Notes: generated by a model not told the origin, from the sequence alone. Positions 48,447-58,808 are shown, numbered from the stretch's first letter. The stretch: 64,000 bases of DNA from Aliarcobacter vitoriensis (GCF_003316695.1 NZ_PDKB01000004.1:1-64000), one strand, 5' to 3'. Made by a program: numbers and translations.

Positions 48447-48463
48447 AAGATAAATTTTATCCT
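48447..48463. promoter_or_regulatory. 17-bp near-palindrome proximal to the NifU-like gene, candidate operator
   Basis: AAGATAAATTTTATCCT matches the sufB-proximal site at 12 or more positions, including a shared TTATCCT end. A TATATAAT stretch lies about 30 bases downstream, near the gene start. Confidence 0.5.
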
Positions 48464-48509
48464 ATATTGAATAAAATACAAAAAATATATATTATATAAT
48501 GGAAGATTA

Positions 48510-49457
48510 ATGAAAGAAAATGATAAAAAAGAGTATTCAAGTAAAATTTTAGAAAGAATTGATGAACCAAAAAATTTAGGTTTAATTACAAAAGAGAAAG
48601 CAAAAGAGTTTAATTTAAAATTATTAAGTTCAGATTATGAGTCAAATGCTGGAGATAGCATAAGGCTTTATTGGGCTGTTGATAAACAAAGTAATATTAT
48701 TATGGATGCTAAATTTCAATCTTTTGGGAGTGGAATTATCATTGCTTTAAATGATATGATGACTGAATTGTGTATTGGAAAAACAGTTGAAAAAGCTTCA
48801 AAGATTACAAAAACAGATGTAGAGTTTGCTCTAAGAGATAGACCAGAAATTCCTGCAATGAATATTCAAGAGTTATATGATAAAACTTTAAATTTTGTAG
48901 TTATTAAAAAAGTTGCACTATCTTATACAGAAGTTGATGTTAGTTCTTTTGATGATGATTATTTGGTTTGTGAGTGTGCTAGAGTTAATTTAGGAGATAT
49001 TAAAAGTGCTATAAAACAATTTGATTTAAAAACTATTGAAGATATAGGACAAATAACAAAAGCAGGAATCTTTTGTAAATCCTGTCAAAAAGAAGGTGGA
49101 TTAGAGGAGAAAGAGATATATTTAACTGATATATTGGAATATACTAGAAAAGAGATAGATGAACAAAAACAAAAAGAACAAGAGAGAAGCCAAATTGATT
49201 TTGAAAGCTTATCAAAAGAAGAAAAGTTAAAACTTATTGATGAAGTTTTAGATGAAGATGTACGACCTATGCTTGTTATGGATGGTGGAAATATGGAAAT
49301 TTTAGATTTAGTTGAATCAAAACCACATTATGATTTGTATATTAGGTATTTAGGTGCATGTAGTGGCTGTAGTTCGGGAAGTATGGGAACACTTTATGCT
49401 ATCGAGTCAATTTTACAGGATAAAGTATTCGTAGATTTAAGAGTTTTACCTATATAA
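48510..49457 (+). CDS. NifU-like protein with degenerate IscU domain
   Basis: This 315-residue protein has the three-part NifU layout. The N-terminal IscU-type domain (about 10-140) keeps the fold signature 'MDAKFQSFGSG', but the three cluster cysteines are gone: Ala47 replaces the first, Ser74 the second (FGSG for FGCG), and no Cys stands at the third place. The middle [2Fe-2S] domain keeps Cys154, Cys156, Cys189 and Cys192. The C-terminal Nfu domain keeps Cys284 and Cys287 (CSGC). It may therefore carry or deliver clusters rather than build them. It is divergent from the suf operon. Confidence 0.88.
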   Translation: MKENDKKEYSSKILERIDEPKNLGLITKEKAKEFNLKLLSSDYESNAGDSIRLYWAVDKQSNIIMDAKFQSFGSGIIIALNDMMTELCIGKTVEKASKITKTDVEFALRDRPEIPAMNIQELYDKTLNFVVIKKVALSYTEVDVSSFDDDYLVCECARVNLGDIKSAIKQFDLKTIEDIGQITKAGIFCKSCQKEGGLEEKEIYLTDILEYTRKEIDEQKQKEQERSQIDFESLSKEEKLKLIDEVLDEDVRPMLVMDGGNMEILDLVESKPHYDLYIRYLGACSGCSSGSMGTLYAIESILQDKVFVDLRVLPI

Positions 49458-49509
49458 AGAGGCTTTTTTGAAATTATTTTGGTACAATAAATAAAAAGAG
49501 GTTATTTTT

Positions 49510-50133
49510 ATGTTTGCTATTTATAATAATGGAACAGTAGGCTTTAGAAGTACAACAGATAATTTATATGAATTAAAGAATATTGATGAAGCTGAAAGTG
49601 TTAGATTTGAGCCAAAAGAGGGCTTAATACAAGATTTTTCTAGTGAATTAAATAAAGATCAAAAAAATGAATTTTTAAATTCTTACAAAAAAATAGCTTC
49701 TCTTGATAATTTAGAACCGGTTTATAAAATCAAAGATATTATGACAAAAGATGTTATTTATGCAACTACAAACTTTACTATTGAAGAGTTGTACTATTTT
49801 ATAAAAGATAAGGGTGTTTCTCAAATTCCAATTACAGCTTTTGGAAAAAAAATTATAGGTATTGTAAATAAAAAGATTATATTATCTCTAATTATGAATA
49901 ATATTGATGAAATAGATGATATATTAAAAAGAAAAATAGAAGATGTTTATCTACCTGAAGTTTTAACAGCAGATCCAGAATCTGATGTAAGGCATGTTGT
50001 GAAAATAATGCTGGATTTAAAAATAGATGCTATTCCAATTGTTGATGAAAATGATATTTTAGTTGGAATTGTATCAAAAACAGATATTTTAAAAGCAGTT
50101 GCAAACTTACCAAAACTTCAACTTTGGAGTTAG
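49510..50133 (+). CDS. CBS-domain protein
   Basis: This 207-residue soluble protein has a short N-terminal part (about 1-70) and a tandem CBS pair. The first begins 'IKDIMTKDVIYATTNFTI', and the second contains 'MLDLKIDAIPIVDENDILVG' and 'VSKTDILKA'. CBS pairs bind adenine nucleotides or c-di-AMP-like ligands. The partner is unknown. A TACAAT box lies about 28 bases before the ATG. Confidence 0.85.
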   Translation: MFAIYNNGTVGFRSTTDNLYELKNIDEAESVRFEPKEGLIQDFSSELNKDQKNEFLNSYKKIASLDNLEPVYKIKDIMTKDVIYATTNFTIEELYYFIKDKGVSQIPITAFGKKIIGIVNKKIILSLIMNNIDEIDDILKRKIEDVYLPEVLTADPESDVRHVVKIMLDLKIDAIPIVDENDILVGIVSKTDILKAVANLPKLQLWS

Positions 50134-50139
50134 ATAGTT

Positions 50140-51387
50140 TTAAACTATCTCTCCTGAATCAAATATAGTTTTATCTCTACCAGCTTTTTTTGCTTGATAA
50201 AGTAATTCATCAGCCTTATTATGAGCTTCTTCTATTGAATTATAGTTATTTCTAAATGTAACACCTGCAGAAAAAGTAATATTTATTTTGTAGTCTTTAT
50301 ATATAAAGGTACTATTTAAAAAAGTATTTTTAACCCTTTTTATGTATCTTTTAACTTCTATTTTATCTCTAAAATTAATAAGTGCAACAAACTCTTCTCC
50401 TCCATATCGTGCAACAACATCTTCTTTTCTTGTAAGATCCTTTAAAATAATTGCAAAAGATTTTAGTATTTCATCTCCACAAATATGTCCAAAATTATCG
50501 TTTATTTTTTTAAAGTGATCTATATCAAAAAAGACAACTGCAAAGTTTGTATCAAAAATAAAATACTGTTTTTCCATTTTTTTTGCTTCATTATCATATG
50601 CTCTTCTATTTAAAATCCCAGTTAAAAAATCAAAATGATATTCTTCTTTTGCAACTTTAAGTTCTTTTTCTAATTCCTCTATTTGTTTATGTAAAAGTTT
50701 AAATTTGTCTATATTTGTAGATAAAATTCTATTATTTTCTTGAAGAGAGTTTTCTAGTCTATAAATAGTGTCTATTAGTTTTTTTTGAACAATTATAAGT
50801 TCTCTTTTTGAGTAATCAGATATTTCTAATTTTACTAAATCATCTTTTATTTTTTGAATCTCTTCATTAGAACTATCACTATCTGAAAGTGTTTTATCAT
50901 AGTATCTACTCATTAAAGATGTTAGCTTTATTATATCATTTGTTTTTTCTTTTAAAACTCTTCTATCAGCATCAATTCTTTTTTGTGCAAATTCTTTAAT
51001 TTTATTTATAGACTCTCTAGTTGTAATATTTTTTGGGTTTTTTAATAAAACTAAAATAAAGTCTTCTATATCTTCTTTGAGTTCAAAATTGATAGATGGT
51101 GCTAATAACTCGCTAAAAGTACTAATCAAAGATTTTAATTCATCATTTGTAGCTCTTTTCGATAAGATTTTTATAATTTGAAAAATAGATTCATTATTTA
51201 ATATTTTTTTCTCATCATTCGTTAAGCTTTTTAAAGCATCATTTAATATTTTAATATCATCAAATTGGTTATTTAAAAGTTTAGCTTGAGCTACAAACTC
51301 TAAAAAGTAGTTTTCAGGGGTAGCAGGAAGTCTTTTGTCTTTTAAACTAGATAGAGTATTCTTTGTAATTTCTTTTATATCTTTCAT
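50140..51387 (-). CDS. Diguanylate cyclase (GGDEF domain)
   Basis: This 415-residue cytoplasmic protein has a long, charged, helical N-terminal part (about 1-245) with coiled-coil character and a C-terminal GGDEF domain (about 250-415). The active-site motif is GGEEF (329-333), and 'FDIDHFKKINDNFGH' precedes it. It should make cyclic di-GMP. No inhibitory-site RxxD was identified with confidence. It is convergent with the CBS gene and divergent from argH. Confidence 0.91.
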   Translation of the reverse strand: MKDIKEITKNTLSSLKDKRLPATPENYFLEFVAQAKLLNNQFDDIKILNDALKSLTNDEKKILNNESIFQIIKILSKRATNDELKSLISTFSELLAPSINFELKEDIEDFILVLLKNPKNITTRESINKIKEFAQKRIDADRRVLKEKTNDIIKLTSLMSRYYDKTLSDSDSSNEEIQKIKDDLVKLEISDYSKRELIIVQKKLIDTIYRLENSLQENNRILSTNIDKFKLLHKQIEELEKELKVAKEEYHFDFLTGILNRRAYDNEAKKMEKQYFIFDTNFAVVFFDIDHFKKINDNFGHICGDEILKSFAIILKDLTRKEDVVARYGGEEFVALINFRDKIEVKRYIKRVKNTFLNSTFIYKDYKINITFSAGVTFRNNYNSIEEAHNKADELLYQAKKAGRDKTIFDSGEIV

Positions 51388-51472
51388 ATTATTCTCAATA
51401 ATTTATATAATAACGTAGTATTATAGCACTTATGATATAATAAGAACTTAATAATTTTATAGGAAAGAATAA

Positions 51473-52864
51473 ATGTCAAAAGAAAATAATCAAATTTTAA
51501 AAAATACAAATGCTAAGATATTAGATGAGTTTAATGCTTCGATAATGTTTGATAAAGAGCTATATTCACAAGATATAAAAGGTTCTATTGCACACTCTAA
51601 AATGTTAGCTTTTCAAGGAATTATAAGTTTTGATGAACAACAACAAATAGAAGAAGGTCTTTTAAAAGTAAAATTAGAGATTGAAAATGGAGAGTTTAAA
51701 TTTTCTTTAAAGTATGAAGACATTCATATGGCAGTTGAAAATAGGCTAACTGAAATTATAGGAGAAGCAGGTAAAAAATTGCATACTGCAAGAAGTAGAA
51801 ATGACCAAGTTTGTACAGATTTTAGTCTTTATGTACAAGAAAAAACAAAATCTATTCAAAATCAAATAAAAGATTTAATATCAACTTTTTTAGATATTTC
51901 TTCAAAACATACAACAACTTTGATGCCAGGAATGACGCATTTGCAACATGCTCAACCTATAAATTTTGGATATCATATGATGGCTTATGCAAATATGTTT
52001 AAAAGAGATTTTGAGAGATTTTCTTCTTCTTATGAAAGAAACAATTATTCTCCTTTGGGAAGTGCAGCTCTTGCAGGAACTCCACATAATATTGATAGAT
52101 TTAAAACAGCTGAATTTTTAGGTTTTACTGCTCCAACTCAAAATGCTATGGATAGTGTTTCAAATAGAGATTTTGCTTTGGAGTTATTATTCAATATATC
52201 TACGACAATGATGCATATAAGTAGAATTTCAGAAGAGCTTATTTTATGGTCGTCTTATGAGTTTCAATTTGTAAGAATGAGTGATGAATATGCAACTACA
52301 AGCTCAATTATGCCACAAAAGAAAAACCCTGATGTTCCTGAACTTTTACGTGGAAAAACTGGAAGAGTTTATGGAAATTTAATATCACTTTTAACGGTTA
52401 TGAAAGGTTTACCATTAGCTTATAATAAAGATACACAAGAAGATAAAGAAGGGGTTTTTGATTCAGTTAAAACTATTGAAATTTCAATTTCTATTTTAAA
52501 TGAAGTTATAAAAACTATGATAGTTAATGTGGATAAAATGGAAAAAGCTTGTAAAATAGGGCATTTAACAGCAACTGATTTAGCTGATTATTTAGTACAA
52601 AAACAAAATATGCCATTTCGTACAGCTTATTATCTTACAAAAGATGTTGTATCAAAAGCAAATAGCTTAAATAAAGATATTAGTGAATTAAATATAGATG
52701 AAATAAGAAGTTCAAATGATGAATTGAAGAATATAAATGAAGAAATAGTTTCATATTTAAATTTAAAAAATTCTATGAATAGTAGAAACTCTTTTGGGGG
52801 AACATCAACATATCAAACACAAATACAAATTGAGAATATAAAAAATTGGTTACAAACTATTTAA
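51473..52864 (+). CDS. argH: Argininosuccinate lyase
   Basis: This enzyme splits argininosuccinate to arginine and fumarate, the last step of arginine synthesis. It has 463 residues. Fumarase/aspartase-superfamily signature: '[20 protein letters not shown]', with the catalytic serine loop. '[16 protein letters not shown]' and '[15 protein letters not shown]' are the substrate blocks. It is transcribed alone, with a terminator after it. Confidence 0.96.
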   Translation: MSKENNQILKNTNAKILDEFNASIMFDKELYSQDIKGSIAHSKMLAFQGIISFDEQQQIEEGLLKVKLEIENGEFKFSLKYEDIHMAVENRLTEIIGEAGKKLHTARSRNDQVCTDFSLYVQEKTKSIQNQIKDLISTFLDISSKHTTTLMPGMTHLQHAQPINFGYHMMAYANMFKRDFERFSSSYERNNYSPLGSAALAGTPHNIDRFKTAEFLGFTAPTQNAMDSVSNRDFALELLFNISTTMMHISRISEELILWSSYEFQFVRMSDEYATTSSIMPQKKNPDVPELLRGKTGRVYGNLISLLTVMKGLPLAYNKDTQEDKEGVFDSVKTIEISISILNEVIKTMIVNVDKMEKACKIGHLTATDLADYLVQKQNMPFRTAYYLTKDVVSKANSLNKDISELNIDEIRSSNDELKNINEEIVSYLNLKNSMNSRNSFGGTSTYQTQIQIENIKNWLQTI

Positions 52865-52892
52865 TAAAAAGCTAATTTCTTAGCTTTTTATT
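52863..52892. terminator. Bidirectional terminator between argH and cheV
   Basis: AATAAAAAGCTAA pairs with TTAGCTTTTTATT (13 bp) around TTTC. It overlaps the argH stop and reaches the cheV stop. Confidence 0.85.
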
Positions 52893-53799
52893 ATTTAAGA
52901 AGAAGTCTTCGTGTAATATCGTATAAAGAGTGAATATCAGTTTTCCCTACAAAACCATCTATTCCTATTTTATCCATTTTTCCTTTTACAGCATCAGTTG
53001 TCATTGATGAGTTTACAACTACAGGAATGTGAGAATATTTTGTACTATTTTTTATAAAAGAAGCAACTTGATATCCATCTGTTCCAGGCATTTCAATATC
53101 TGTTAAAACAAGTCCCACATCGCTTGGTTCTAACTCTTCTAATCTATTAAGAAGTAATCCACCATTTTGATATATTTCAAAATTTGCTCCAGCTTGTTGG
53201 AAGAATTTTGTTAAAACTTCTCTTGCAACTGCTGAATCTTCAGCTGCTAAAATTTTTTTAGAAGATGATATTTTTTCTTCAACATATTTTTTAACATCAT
53301 CATCTCCATCATTTGTCCATTTAATATCTCTTAAAAGCTGTTCAGCATTGAATACTGTACATAATTCATCTTTATTATTAACTTTTACATACGTTGTATA
53401 AGTTATTTTTGAATTTGTCTCTTCAGTATTTCTTAATTCTTGAGTAGTTTTTTCAACAATATCAAGCATATCTTTTACTAAAAAGCCTATTTTTTTGTGG
53501 TTGAATTCACAAAATATTATTAGTTTATACTCATTCGTTTCAAGAGGTTTAAGACCAAGCCAAGCATCAAGATTTACTAATGTTACAGGTTCTCCTCTAA
53601 TTGTTGCAATACCAGATATTATATTTGTATCTTTAGGAGTATCATTTATAGCAACCTCTTCTGTTATTATGAAAGCTTTAACTTTTGCAATATTTATTGC
53701 ATAAATATTATTATGACCAGTGTAAAATACTGCTAACTGCTGAACATTTCTTAAATGTCCTTGTGTCATTTGCTCAACACTACCACCAATACCGCTCAT
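52891..53799 (-). CDS. cheV: Chemotaxis protein CheV
   Basis: This coupling protein links receptors to CheA and carries a receiver domain. It has 302 residues. The CheW-like domain (about 20-165) has 'NIYAINIAKVKAFI' and 'TIRGEPVTLVNLDAWLGL'. The receiver domain (about 180-302) has the phospho-acceptor Asp in 'VLTDIEMPGTDGY' and the conserved Lys in 'VGKTD'. It is consistent with the many chemoreceptors in this genome. Confidence 0.93.
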   Translation of the reverse strand: MSGIGGSVEQMTQGHLRNVQQLAVFYTGHNNIYAINIAKVKAFIITEEVAINDTPKDTNIISGIATIRGEPVTLVNLDAWLGLKPLETNEYKLIIFCEFNHKKIGFLVKDMLDIVEKTTQELRNTEETNSKITYTTYVKVNNKDELCTVFNAEQLLRDIKWTNDGDDDVKKYVEEKISSSKKILAAEDSAVAREVLTKFFQQAGANFEIYQNGGLLLNRLEELEPSDVGLVLTDIEMPGTDGYQVASFIKNSTKYSHIPVVVNSSMTTDAVKGKMDKIGIDGFVGKTDIHSLYDITRRLLLK

Positions 53800-53841
53800 G
53801 TAAATCCTTTTTTTGTGTAAAGTAAATTATTATATATCGTT

Positions 53842-54510
53842 TTAACTTTGACTATCTTTAACTAAATTTAATTTTTTTATTATTTTTTGAATAGTAATTG
53901 AAGCCATCATTAGACCAAAAGAAGCCGTAACTCCTTCGAAACTACCTTTTTCTACACATAATGGAAGTTCTGATGAAAAAATTACTTTAAATTTCTTTTT
54001 AAAACCTTGCCTTTTAAGTTCTTCTCTCACTTTTTTTATAAATTTATCGTTATATGTTTCCCAAATTGATTTATATTCTAACTTAGTAGCATCAATTCTT
54101 TTTGCTCCTCCACTTGTACTTATAATTTTTGTAAAATGCTTTTTTATTAAATGTACCTTTGGAGTTACATCATCTATTGCATCTAAAATATAATCATAAG
54201 ATGAAAAATCAAAGTTATCGATCCATTCTGGAGTTACTTTTACACAAATAGGTGTTACATTTGGGTATTTTTCTTTTAGAACATCAACTTTGACTTTCCC
54301 TATATTTCCATGGCTTCCCAACTGTCTATTCATATTTGAAGGTTCATATTTATCGAAATCAACTATTGTGATATTTGTAATTCCAGTGTTATATAGTGCA
54401 TCAAGTGCAAAACTTCCTATTCCACCTACACCAAAAAGTATTATCTTTGTGTTCTGAAATTTTTGAAATGCTTCTTCTCCAAAAAGCTTTAATGTTCTAT
54501 CATATTGCAT
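53842..54510 (-). CDS. tcdA: tRNA threonylcarbamoyladenosine dehydratase (TcdA/ThiF family)
   Basis: This E1-like ATPase cyclises the t6A base of tRNAs to ct6A. It has 222 residues, shorter than E. coli TcdA (268). The nucleotide loop is 'GVGGIGSFALDAL' (27-39), followed by 'DFDKYEPSNMNRQ' and 'DAIDDVTPKVHLI'. The C-terminal 'GSFEGVTASFGLMMAS' is TcdA-like. It is divergent from greA. Confidence 0.87.
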   Translation of the reverse strand: MQYDRTLKLFGEEAFQKFQNTKIILFGVGGIGSFALDALYNTGITNITIVDFDKYEPSNMNRQLGSHGNIGKVKVDVLKEKYPNVTPICVKVTPEWIDNFDFSSYDYILDAIDDVTPKVHLIKKHFTKIISTSGGAKRIDATKLEYKSIWETYNDKFIKKVREELKRQGFKKKFKVIFSSELPLCVEKGSFEGVTASFGLMMASITIQKIIKKLNLVKDSQS

Positions 54511-54573
54511 TTTAAATCTTCTTTTTTACTAAATTTTGGATATTATATCACAAAAATATTTATTGGAGAGGTT

Positions 54574-55059
54574 ATGGATAAAGAGCCAATGACACTTAAG
54601 GGGTACAATAAAGTTACTCAAGATTTAGATTTTTTAAAAAGTACCGAAAGACCTGAAACTGTAATTGCTTTAGATGAAGCTAGACAGTTAGGTGATTTAA
54701 AAGAGAATGCAGAGTATCATTCTGCAAAAGAAAAATTAAAATTAATAGATGTTCAAATAGCTGAATTAAGTGATACTATTTCAAAAGCAGTTATTGTTGA
54801 TCCATCTAATTTACCTCATGATAGAGTAAGTTTTGGTTCAACTATAAATCTTGTTGATGTTGATAGCGATGAAGAATTTACATATACTATTGTTGGTGGA
54901 GTTGAATCGAATGTAGAAAAAGGTTTTATATCTTTTAATTCTCCTTTAGCAAAACAACTTATGGGAAAAGTTGAAGGAGATGAATTCAATGCAAATTTAC
55001 CAGGTGGAACAAAAACTTTTGAAGTTTTAAAAGTATATTATAAAGAGTTAGAGCTATAG
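54574..55059 (+). CDS. greA: Transcription elongation factor GreA
   Basis: This factor rescues backtracked RNA polymerase by stimulating transcript cleavage. It has 161 residues from the ATG at 54574, chosen because GGAGAGG stands just before it and the family start 'MTLKGYNKVTQDLDFLK' follows. The coiled-coil tip 'ARQLGDLKENAEYHSAKE' carries the acidic pair. An FKBP-like C-terminal domain ends the protein. The next gene starts one base after the stop. Confidence 0.95.
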   Translation: MDKEPMTLKGYNKVTQDLDFLKSTERPETVIALDEARQLGDLKENAEYHSAKEKLKLIDVQIAELSDTISKAVIVDPSNLPHDRVSFGSTINLVDVDSDEEFTYTIVGGVESNVEKGFISFNSPLAKQLMGKVEGDEFNANLPGGTKTFEVLKVYYKELEL

Positions 55060-55060
55060 T

Positions 55061-55765
55061 TTGAACATAAGTTTAAAAGATGAGGCTATTTTTATAGCCG
55101 ATTCACACTTCAATCAAAAAAATCAAGAACTTTTACATCTATTAAAAAGAGTCGAAAATAAAGGGTTAAATATTTCTCAGCTTTTTTTAATGGGTGATAT
55201 TTTTGATTTTTTATCTTGTGAATGTAAATATTTTATAAAACAAAATGAGGAAGTTATAAATCTTTTAAATAAACTATCAGATAATTTAGAAATAGTTTAT
55301 TTAGAAGGAAATCATGATTTTAATTTACAAAAGCTTTTTCCAAATATAAAAGTAATAAATAGAAATAATCAACCTTATTTTATAAAAATGCAAGAAGAAA
55401 AGGTTGGACTATCTCATGGAGATAATTTTATAAATTGGCAATATGAACTTTTTTGTAAAATCATAAGAAACAGTATATTTTTAAAATTTATGAATTTTAT
55501 TGATATAAACTTTTTTATTTCAAAACAGTTAGAAAAAGCTTTATTAAATAAAAATATTTGCCATAATATTTCAGATTTTGAGAAACTTGTAGAAAAACGA
55601 GTGAAAAATTATGATAGCGATGTTATTATAGAAGGGCATTATCATCAAGGTAAAACTTTTGTTTTTGGAAATCAAAAATATATCAATGTTTCATCTTTAT
55701 GTTGTCAAAAAGATTATTTGAGATTTAAAGAAAATAAATTTTTTATTGAAAAATTAAAGGATTAG
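55061..55765 (+). CDS. LpxH-like metallophosphoesterase
   Basis: This 234-residue calcineurin-like phosphoesterase has the metal motifs 'DSHF', 'GDIFDF', 'GNHDF', 'SHGDNF' and 'GHYH' in order. Layout and length fit UDP-2,3-diacylglucosamine pyrophosphatase (LpxH) of lipid A synthesis, but other substrates are possible. The start is TTG at 55061, one base after greA; uvrB follows 3 bases later. Confidence 0.78.
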   Translation: MNISLKDEAIFIADSHFNQKNQELLHLLKRVENKGLNISQLFLMGDIFDFLSCECKYFIKQNEEVINLLNKLSDNLEIVYLEGNHDFNLQKLFPNIKVINRNNQPYFIKMQEEKVGLSHGDNFINWQYELFCKIIRNSIFLKFMNFIDINFFISKQLEKALLNKNICHNISDFEKLVEKRVKNYDSDVIIEGHYHQGKTFVFGNQKYINVSSLCCQKDYLRFKENKFFIEKLKD

Positions 55766-55768
55766 ATT

Positions 55769-57742
55769 TTGTCAGAGTTTAAAGTAGTAAGTGATTATAG
55801 TCCAAGTGGAGATCAACCAAAAGCAATAGAAGCTTTGAGTAATTCAATAAAAGCTGGAAATCAATATAACACTCTATTAGGAGTTACAGGAAGTGGAAAA
55901 ACTTATACTATTGCAAAAGTGATAGAAAAGGTACAAAAACCAACTCTTATTATGACACATAATAAAACCTTAGCAGCTCAACTTTATAGTGAATTTAAGC
56001 AGTTCTTCCCAAATAATCATGTTGAATATTTTATCTCTTATTATGACTATTACCAACCTGAAGCATACATTCCAAGAAGCGATCTGTTTATAGAAAAAGA
56101 CAGTTCAATAAATGATGAATTAGAGCGTCTTAGACTTAGTGCAACTGCTTCACTTTTATCTTTTGATGATGTTATTGTTATTGCTTCAGTTTCAGCAAAC
56201 TATGGATTAGGAAATCCAAGTGAATATAAAGCAATGGTGCAAAGAGTTGAAGTTGGATTTAACTATTCTCAAAAAACATTTTTACTAAAACTAATAGAAA
56301 TGGGTTATAAAAGAAATGATAAATTCTTTGATCGAGCAGATTTTAGAGTAAATGGAGATGTTATAGATATTTTTCCAGCTTATTTTGAAGATGAGTTTAT
56401 AAGAGTTGAATTTTTTGGTGATGAGGTTGAAAGTATCACAAAACATGAATATCTTACAAATACAAAAACAAAAGACTTAAATGAAGTAATTATTTATTCT
56501 GTAAATCCTTTTGTTGTAACGCAAGACAAATTAGCAACTGCTGTAAAACAAATAGAAGAAGAGCTTGAAGATAGACTCGAATTTTTCCAAAAAGAGCAAA
56601 AATTAGTTGAGCATCAAAGACTAAAACAAAGAGTTGAATTTGATTTGGAGATGATTGAAGGTACTGGAATGTGTAAAGGAATAGAAAACTATGCAAGACA
56701 TTTGACAGGACAAAAACCTGGAGAAACTCCATATTCATTGCTTGATTATTTTGAACAAATGGGTGAAGATTTTTTACTTGTAGTTGATGAATCTCATGTT
56801 TCGCTACCACAATTTAGAGGAATGCACGCAGCTGATAGAAGTAGAAAAGAAGTTTTAGTTGAATATGGATTTAGACTTCCAAGCGCTTTAGATAATAGAC
56901 CTTTAATGTTTGATGAGTTTATAAAAAAAGCACCAAATTATGTATTTGTAAGTGCAACACCAAATGAGTTAGAACTAGAACTAAGTTCAGTTGTTGCAGA
57001 ACAAATAATAAGACCAACAGGACTTCTTGACCCTGTTATAGAAATAATAGATAGCCAGTTTCAAGTTGAAAGACTTCATGATGAGATTAAAAAAACAATA
57101 GCAAAAAATGAAAGAGTTTTAGTTACAGTTTTGACAAAAAAAATGGCAGAAGAGTTAGCTAGTTATTATGCAGATTTAGGAATAAAAGTAAAATATATGC
57201 ACTCAGAAATAGATGCAATTGAGCGAAATCAAATCATTCGAGAGTTAAGACTTGGAACTTTTGATGTACTTATAGGAATAAATCTTTTAAGAGAAGGTTT
57301 GGATATTCCTGAAACTTCACTTGTTGCAATACTTGATGCAGATAAAGAAGGGTTTTTAAGAAGTAAAACTTCTCTTATTCAAACAATAGGAAGAGCTGCA
57401 AGAAATGAAAATGGAAGAGTTATTTTATTTGCACAAAAGATAACAGCTTCTATGCAGTTTGCTATTGATGAAACAAATCGAAGAAGAGAACTTCAAGAAG
57501 AGTTTAATAAAGTACATAATATTACTCCAAAATCAACAAAAAGAAAACTTGATGAAAATTTAAAACTTGAAGAATATGATACAGTTGCTTGGAAAAAACA
57601 AAAATTAGAAAAAATGCCTGCAAGTGAGCGAAAAAAGATTTTAATAGAACTAAATAAACAGATGAAAAAAGCTGCATCAGATTTAAACTTTGAAGAAGCA
57701 ATAAGATTAAGAGATGAGATAGCTAAGATTAAAGAGATGTAA
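55769..57742 (+). CDS. uvrB: Excinuclease ABC subunit B
   Basis: This damage-verifying helicase subunit of nucleotide excision repair has 657 residues. Walker A is GVTGSGKT (38-45). The beta-hairpin region '[20 protein letters not shown]', helicase motifs '[10 protein letters not shown]' and '[13 protein letters not shown]', and the C-terminal UVR domain '[20 protein letters not shown]' (UvrC contact) are complete. The start is TTG at 55769 with AAAGGA upstream. nth starts one base after the stop. Confidence 0.97.
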   Translation: MSEFKVVSDYSPSGDQPKAIEALSNSIKAGNQYNTLLGVTGSGKTYTIAKVIEKVQKPTLIMTHNKTLAAQLYSEFKQFFPNNHVEYFISYYDYYQPEAYIPRSDLFIEKDSSINDELERLRLSATASLLSFDDVIVIASVSANYGLGNPSEYKAMVQRVEVGFNYSQKTFLLKLIEMGYKRNDKFFDRADFRVNGDVIDIFPAYFEDEFIRVEFFGDEVESITKHEYLTNTKTKDLNEVIIYSVNPFVVTQDKLATAVKQIEEELEDRLEFFQKEQKLVEHQRLKQRVEFDLEMIEGTGMCKGIENYARHLTGQKPGETPYSLLDYFEQMGEDFLLVVDESHVSLPQFRGMHAADRSRKEVLVEYGFRLPSALDNRPLMFDEFIKKAPNYVFVSATPNELELELSSVVAEQIIRPTGLLDPVIEIIDSQFQVERLHDEIKKTIAKNERVLVTVLTKKMAEELASYYADLGIKVKYMHSEIDAIERNQIIRELRLGTFDVLIGINLLREGLDIPETSLVAILDADKEGFLRSKTSLIQTIGRAARNENGRVILFAQKITASMQFAIDETNRRRELQEEFNKVHNITPKSTKRKLDENLKLEEYDTVAWKKQKLEKMPASERKKILIELNKQMKKAASDLNFEEAIRLRDEIAKIKEM

Positions 57743-57743
57743 G

Positions 57744-58388
57744 ATGAAAAAAGCAACAAAACAAGATATAGAAATAATCAAACAAGCATTTTTAGAAAAT
57801 TATAGTGATGCTGTAACAGAGTTAAATTATAAAAATGATTATGAACTACTAATAGCTATTATTTTATCAGCGCAATGTACAGATAAAAGAGTAAATATTA
57901 TAACTCCAGCATTATTTGAAAAATATCCAAGTGTAAAAGAGTTATCAGTTGCAAATTTGGATGATGTTAAAAAAATCATTAATTCTTGCTCTTTTTTCAA
58001 TAATAAAGCACAAAATATTGTAAAAATGGCACAAAGTGTGATAATGAATTATGATGGAAATATTCCACATAATCAAAAAGAATTGATGAAACTTGCAGGT
58101 GTTGGAAATAAAACAGCAAATGTTTTTATGATAGAGTTTGAAGGTGCAAATGTTATGGCTGTTGATACTCATGTATTTAGAGTTTCTCATAGATTGGGAT
58201 TAAGTGATGCTAAAAATGTAACTCTAACTGAAGCTGACTTAGTAAAAAAATTAAAAGGTGATTTACATATTTTTCATCAAGCGATGGTTTTATTTGGAAG
58301 ATATATTTGTAAAGCAGTTAAACCTGAGTGTGATAAGTGTTATTTTCCGCAAGTTTGCAAAACTAAAAGCAGTTTTAAACCTGCGTAA
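57744..58388 (+). CDS. nth: Endonuclease III
   Basis: This base-excision DNA glycosylase/AP lyase acts on oxidised pyrimidines and has 214 residues. The helix-hairpin-helix 'LAGVGNKTANV' contains the catalytic Lys123, and Asp141 is in 'AVDTHVFR'. The [4Fe-4S] cluster ligands are Cys189, Cys196, Cys199 and Cys205. It is co-transcribed with uvrB, forming a small DNA-repair unit. Confidence 0.95.
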   Translation: MKKATKQDIEIIKQAFLENYSDAVTELNYKNDYELLIAIILSAQCTDKRVNIITPALFEKYPSVKELSVANLDDVKKIINSCSFFNNKAQNIVKMAQSVIMNYDGNIPHNQKELMKLAGVGNKTANVFMIEFEGANVMAVDTHVFRVSHRLGLSDAKNVTLTEADLVKKLKGDLHIFHQAMVLFGRYICKAVKPECDKCYFPQVCKTKSSFKPA

Positions 58389-58397
58389 AAAAAAGAG

Positions 58398-58808
58398 TTA
58401 TTTTTCAATACACTCTTCTTTTAAATTTGCAAAATTTTTAAATACAAAAAGATTTTGTACTTTATTTATTTCTACATTATTCATTGTACACAAAAAGATT
58501 TTGTCATCTTTTGTTATTAGGTATGTGAAATTATATATGAATTTATCTTTTGAACTTACAACTTTATTGTTTAAAAGTTCATAATTAAGGCTTTCTATTC
58601 TAATATCTTTATCTTTTTCATATTTCTCTTTAAATATGTTTGGTAAATAATTATCTTTTGATTTTTCATATAAAATTGTTCCAATTGTTACTAAAAATAT
58701 TATTATTAATAAAATTATGAATTCTCTCTTTTCAAATCTATCGTTTACTTTAAAAAGTATTACTGTAATAATGACGATAAAAATTGCAATACCGATGATA
58801 ATTTGCAT
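58398..58808 (-). CDS. Small membrane protein of unknown function
   Basis: This 136-residue protein has two N-terminal membrane helices (about 2-20 and 29-47) and a soluble tail of about 85 residues ending in cysteines 'LCTMNN' and 'EECIEK'. No family was recognised. It is convergent with nth (9 bases apart) and divergent from the chemoreceptor at 58990. Confidence 0.65.
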   Translation of the reverse strand: MQIIIGIAIFIVIITVILFKVNDRFEKREFIILLIIIFLVTIGTILYEKSKDNYLPNIFKEKYEKDKDIRIESLNYELLNNKVVSSKDKFIYNFTYLITKDDKIFLCTMNNVEINKVQNLFVFKNFANLKEECIEK

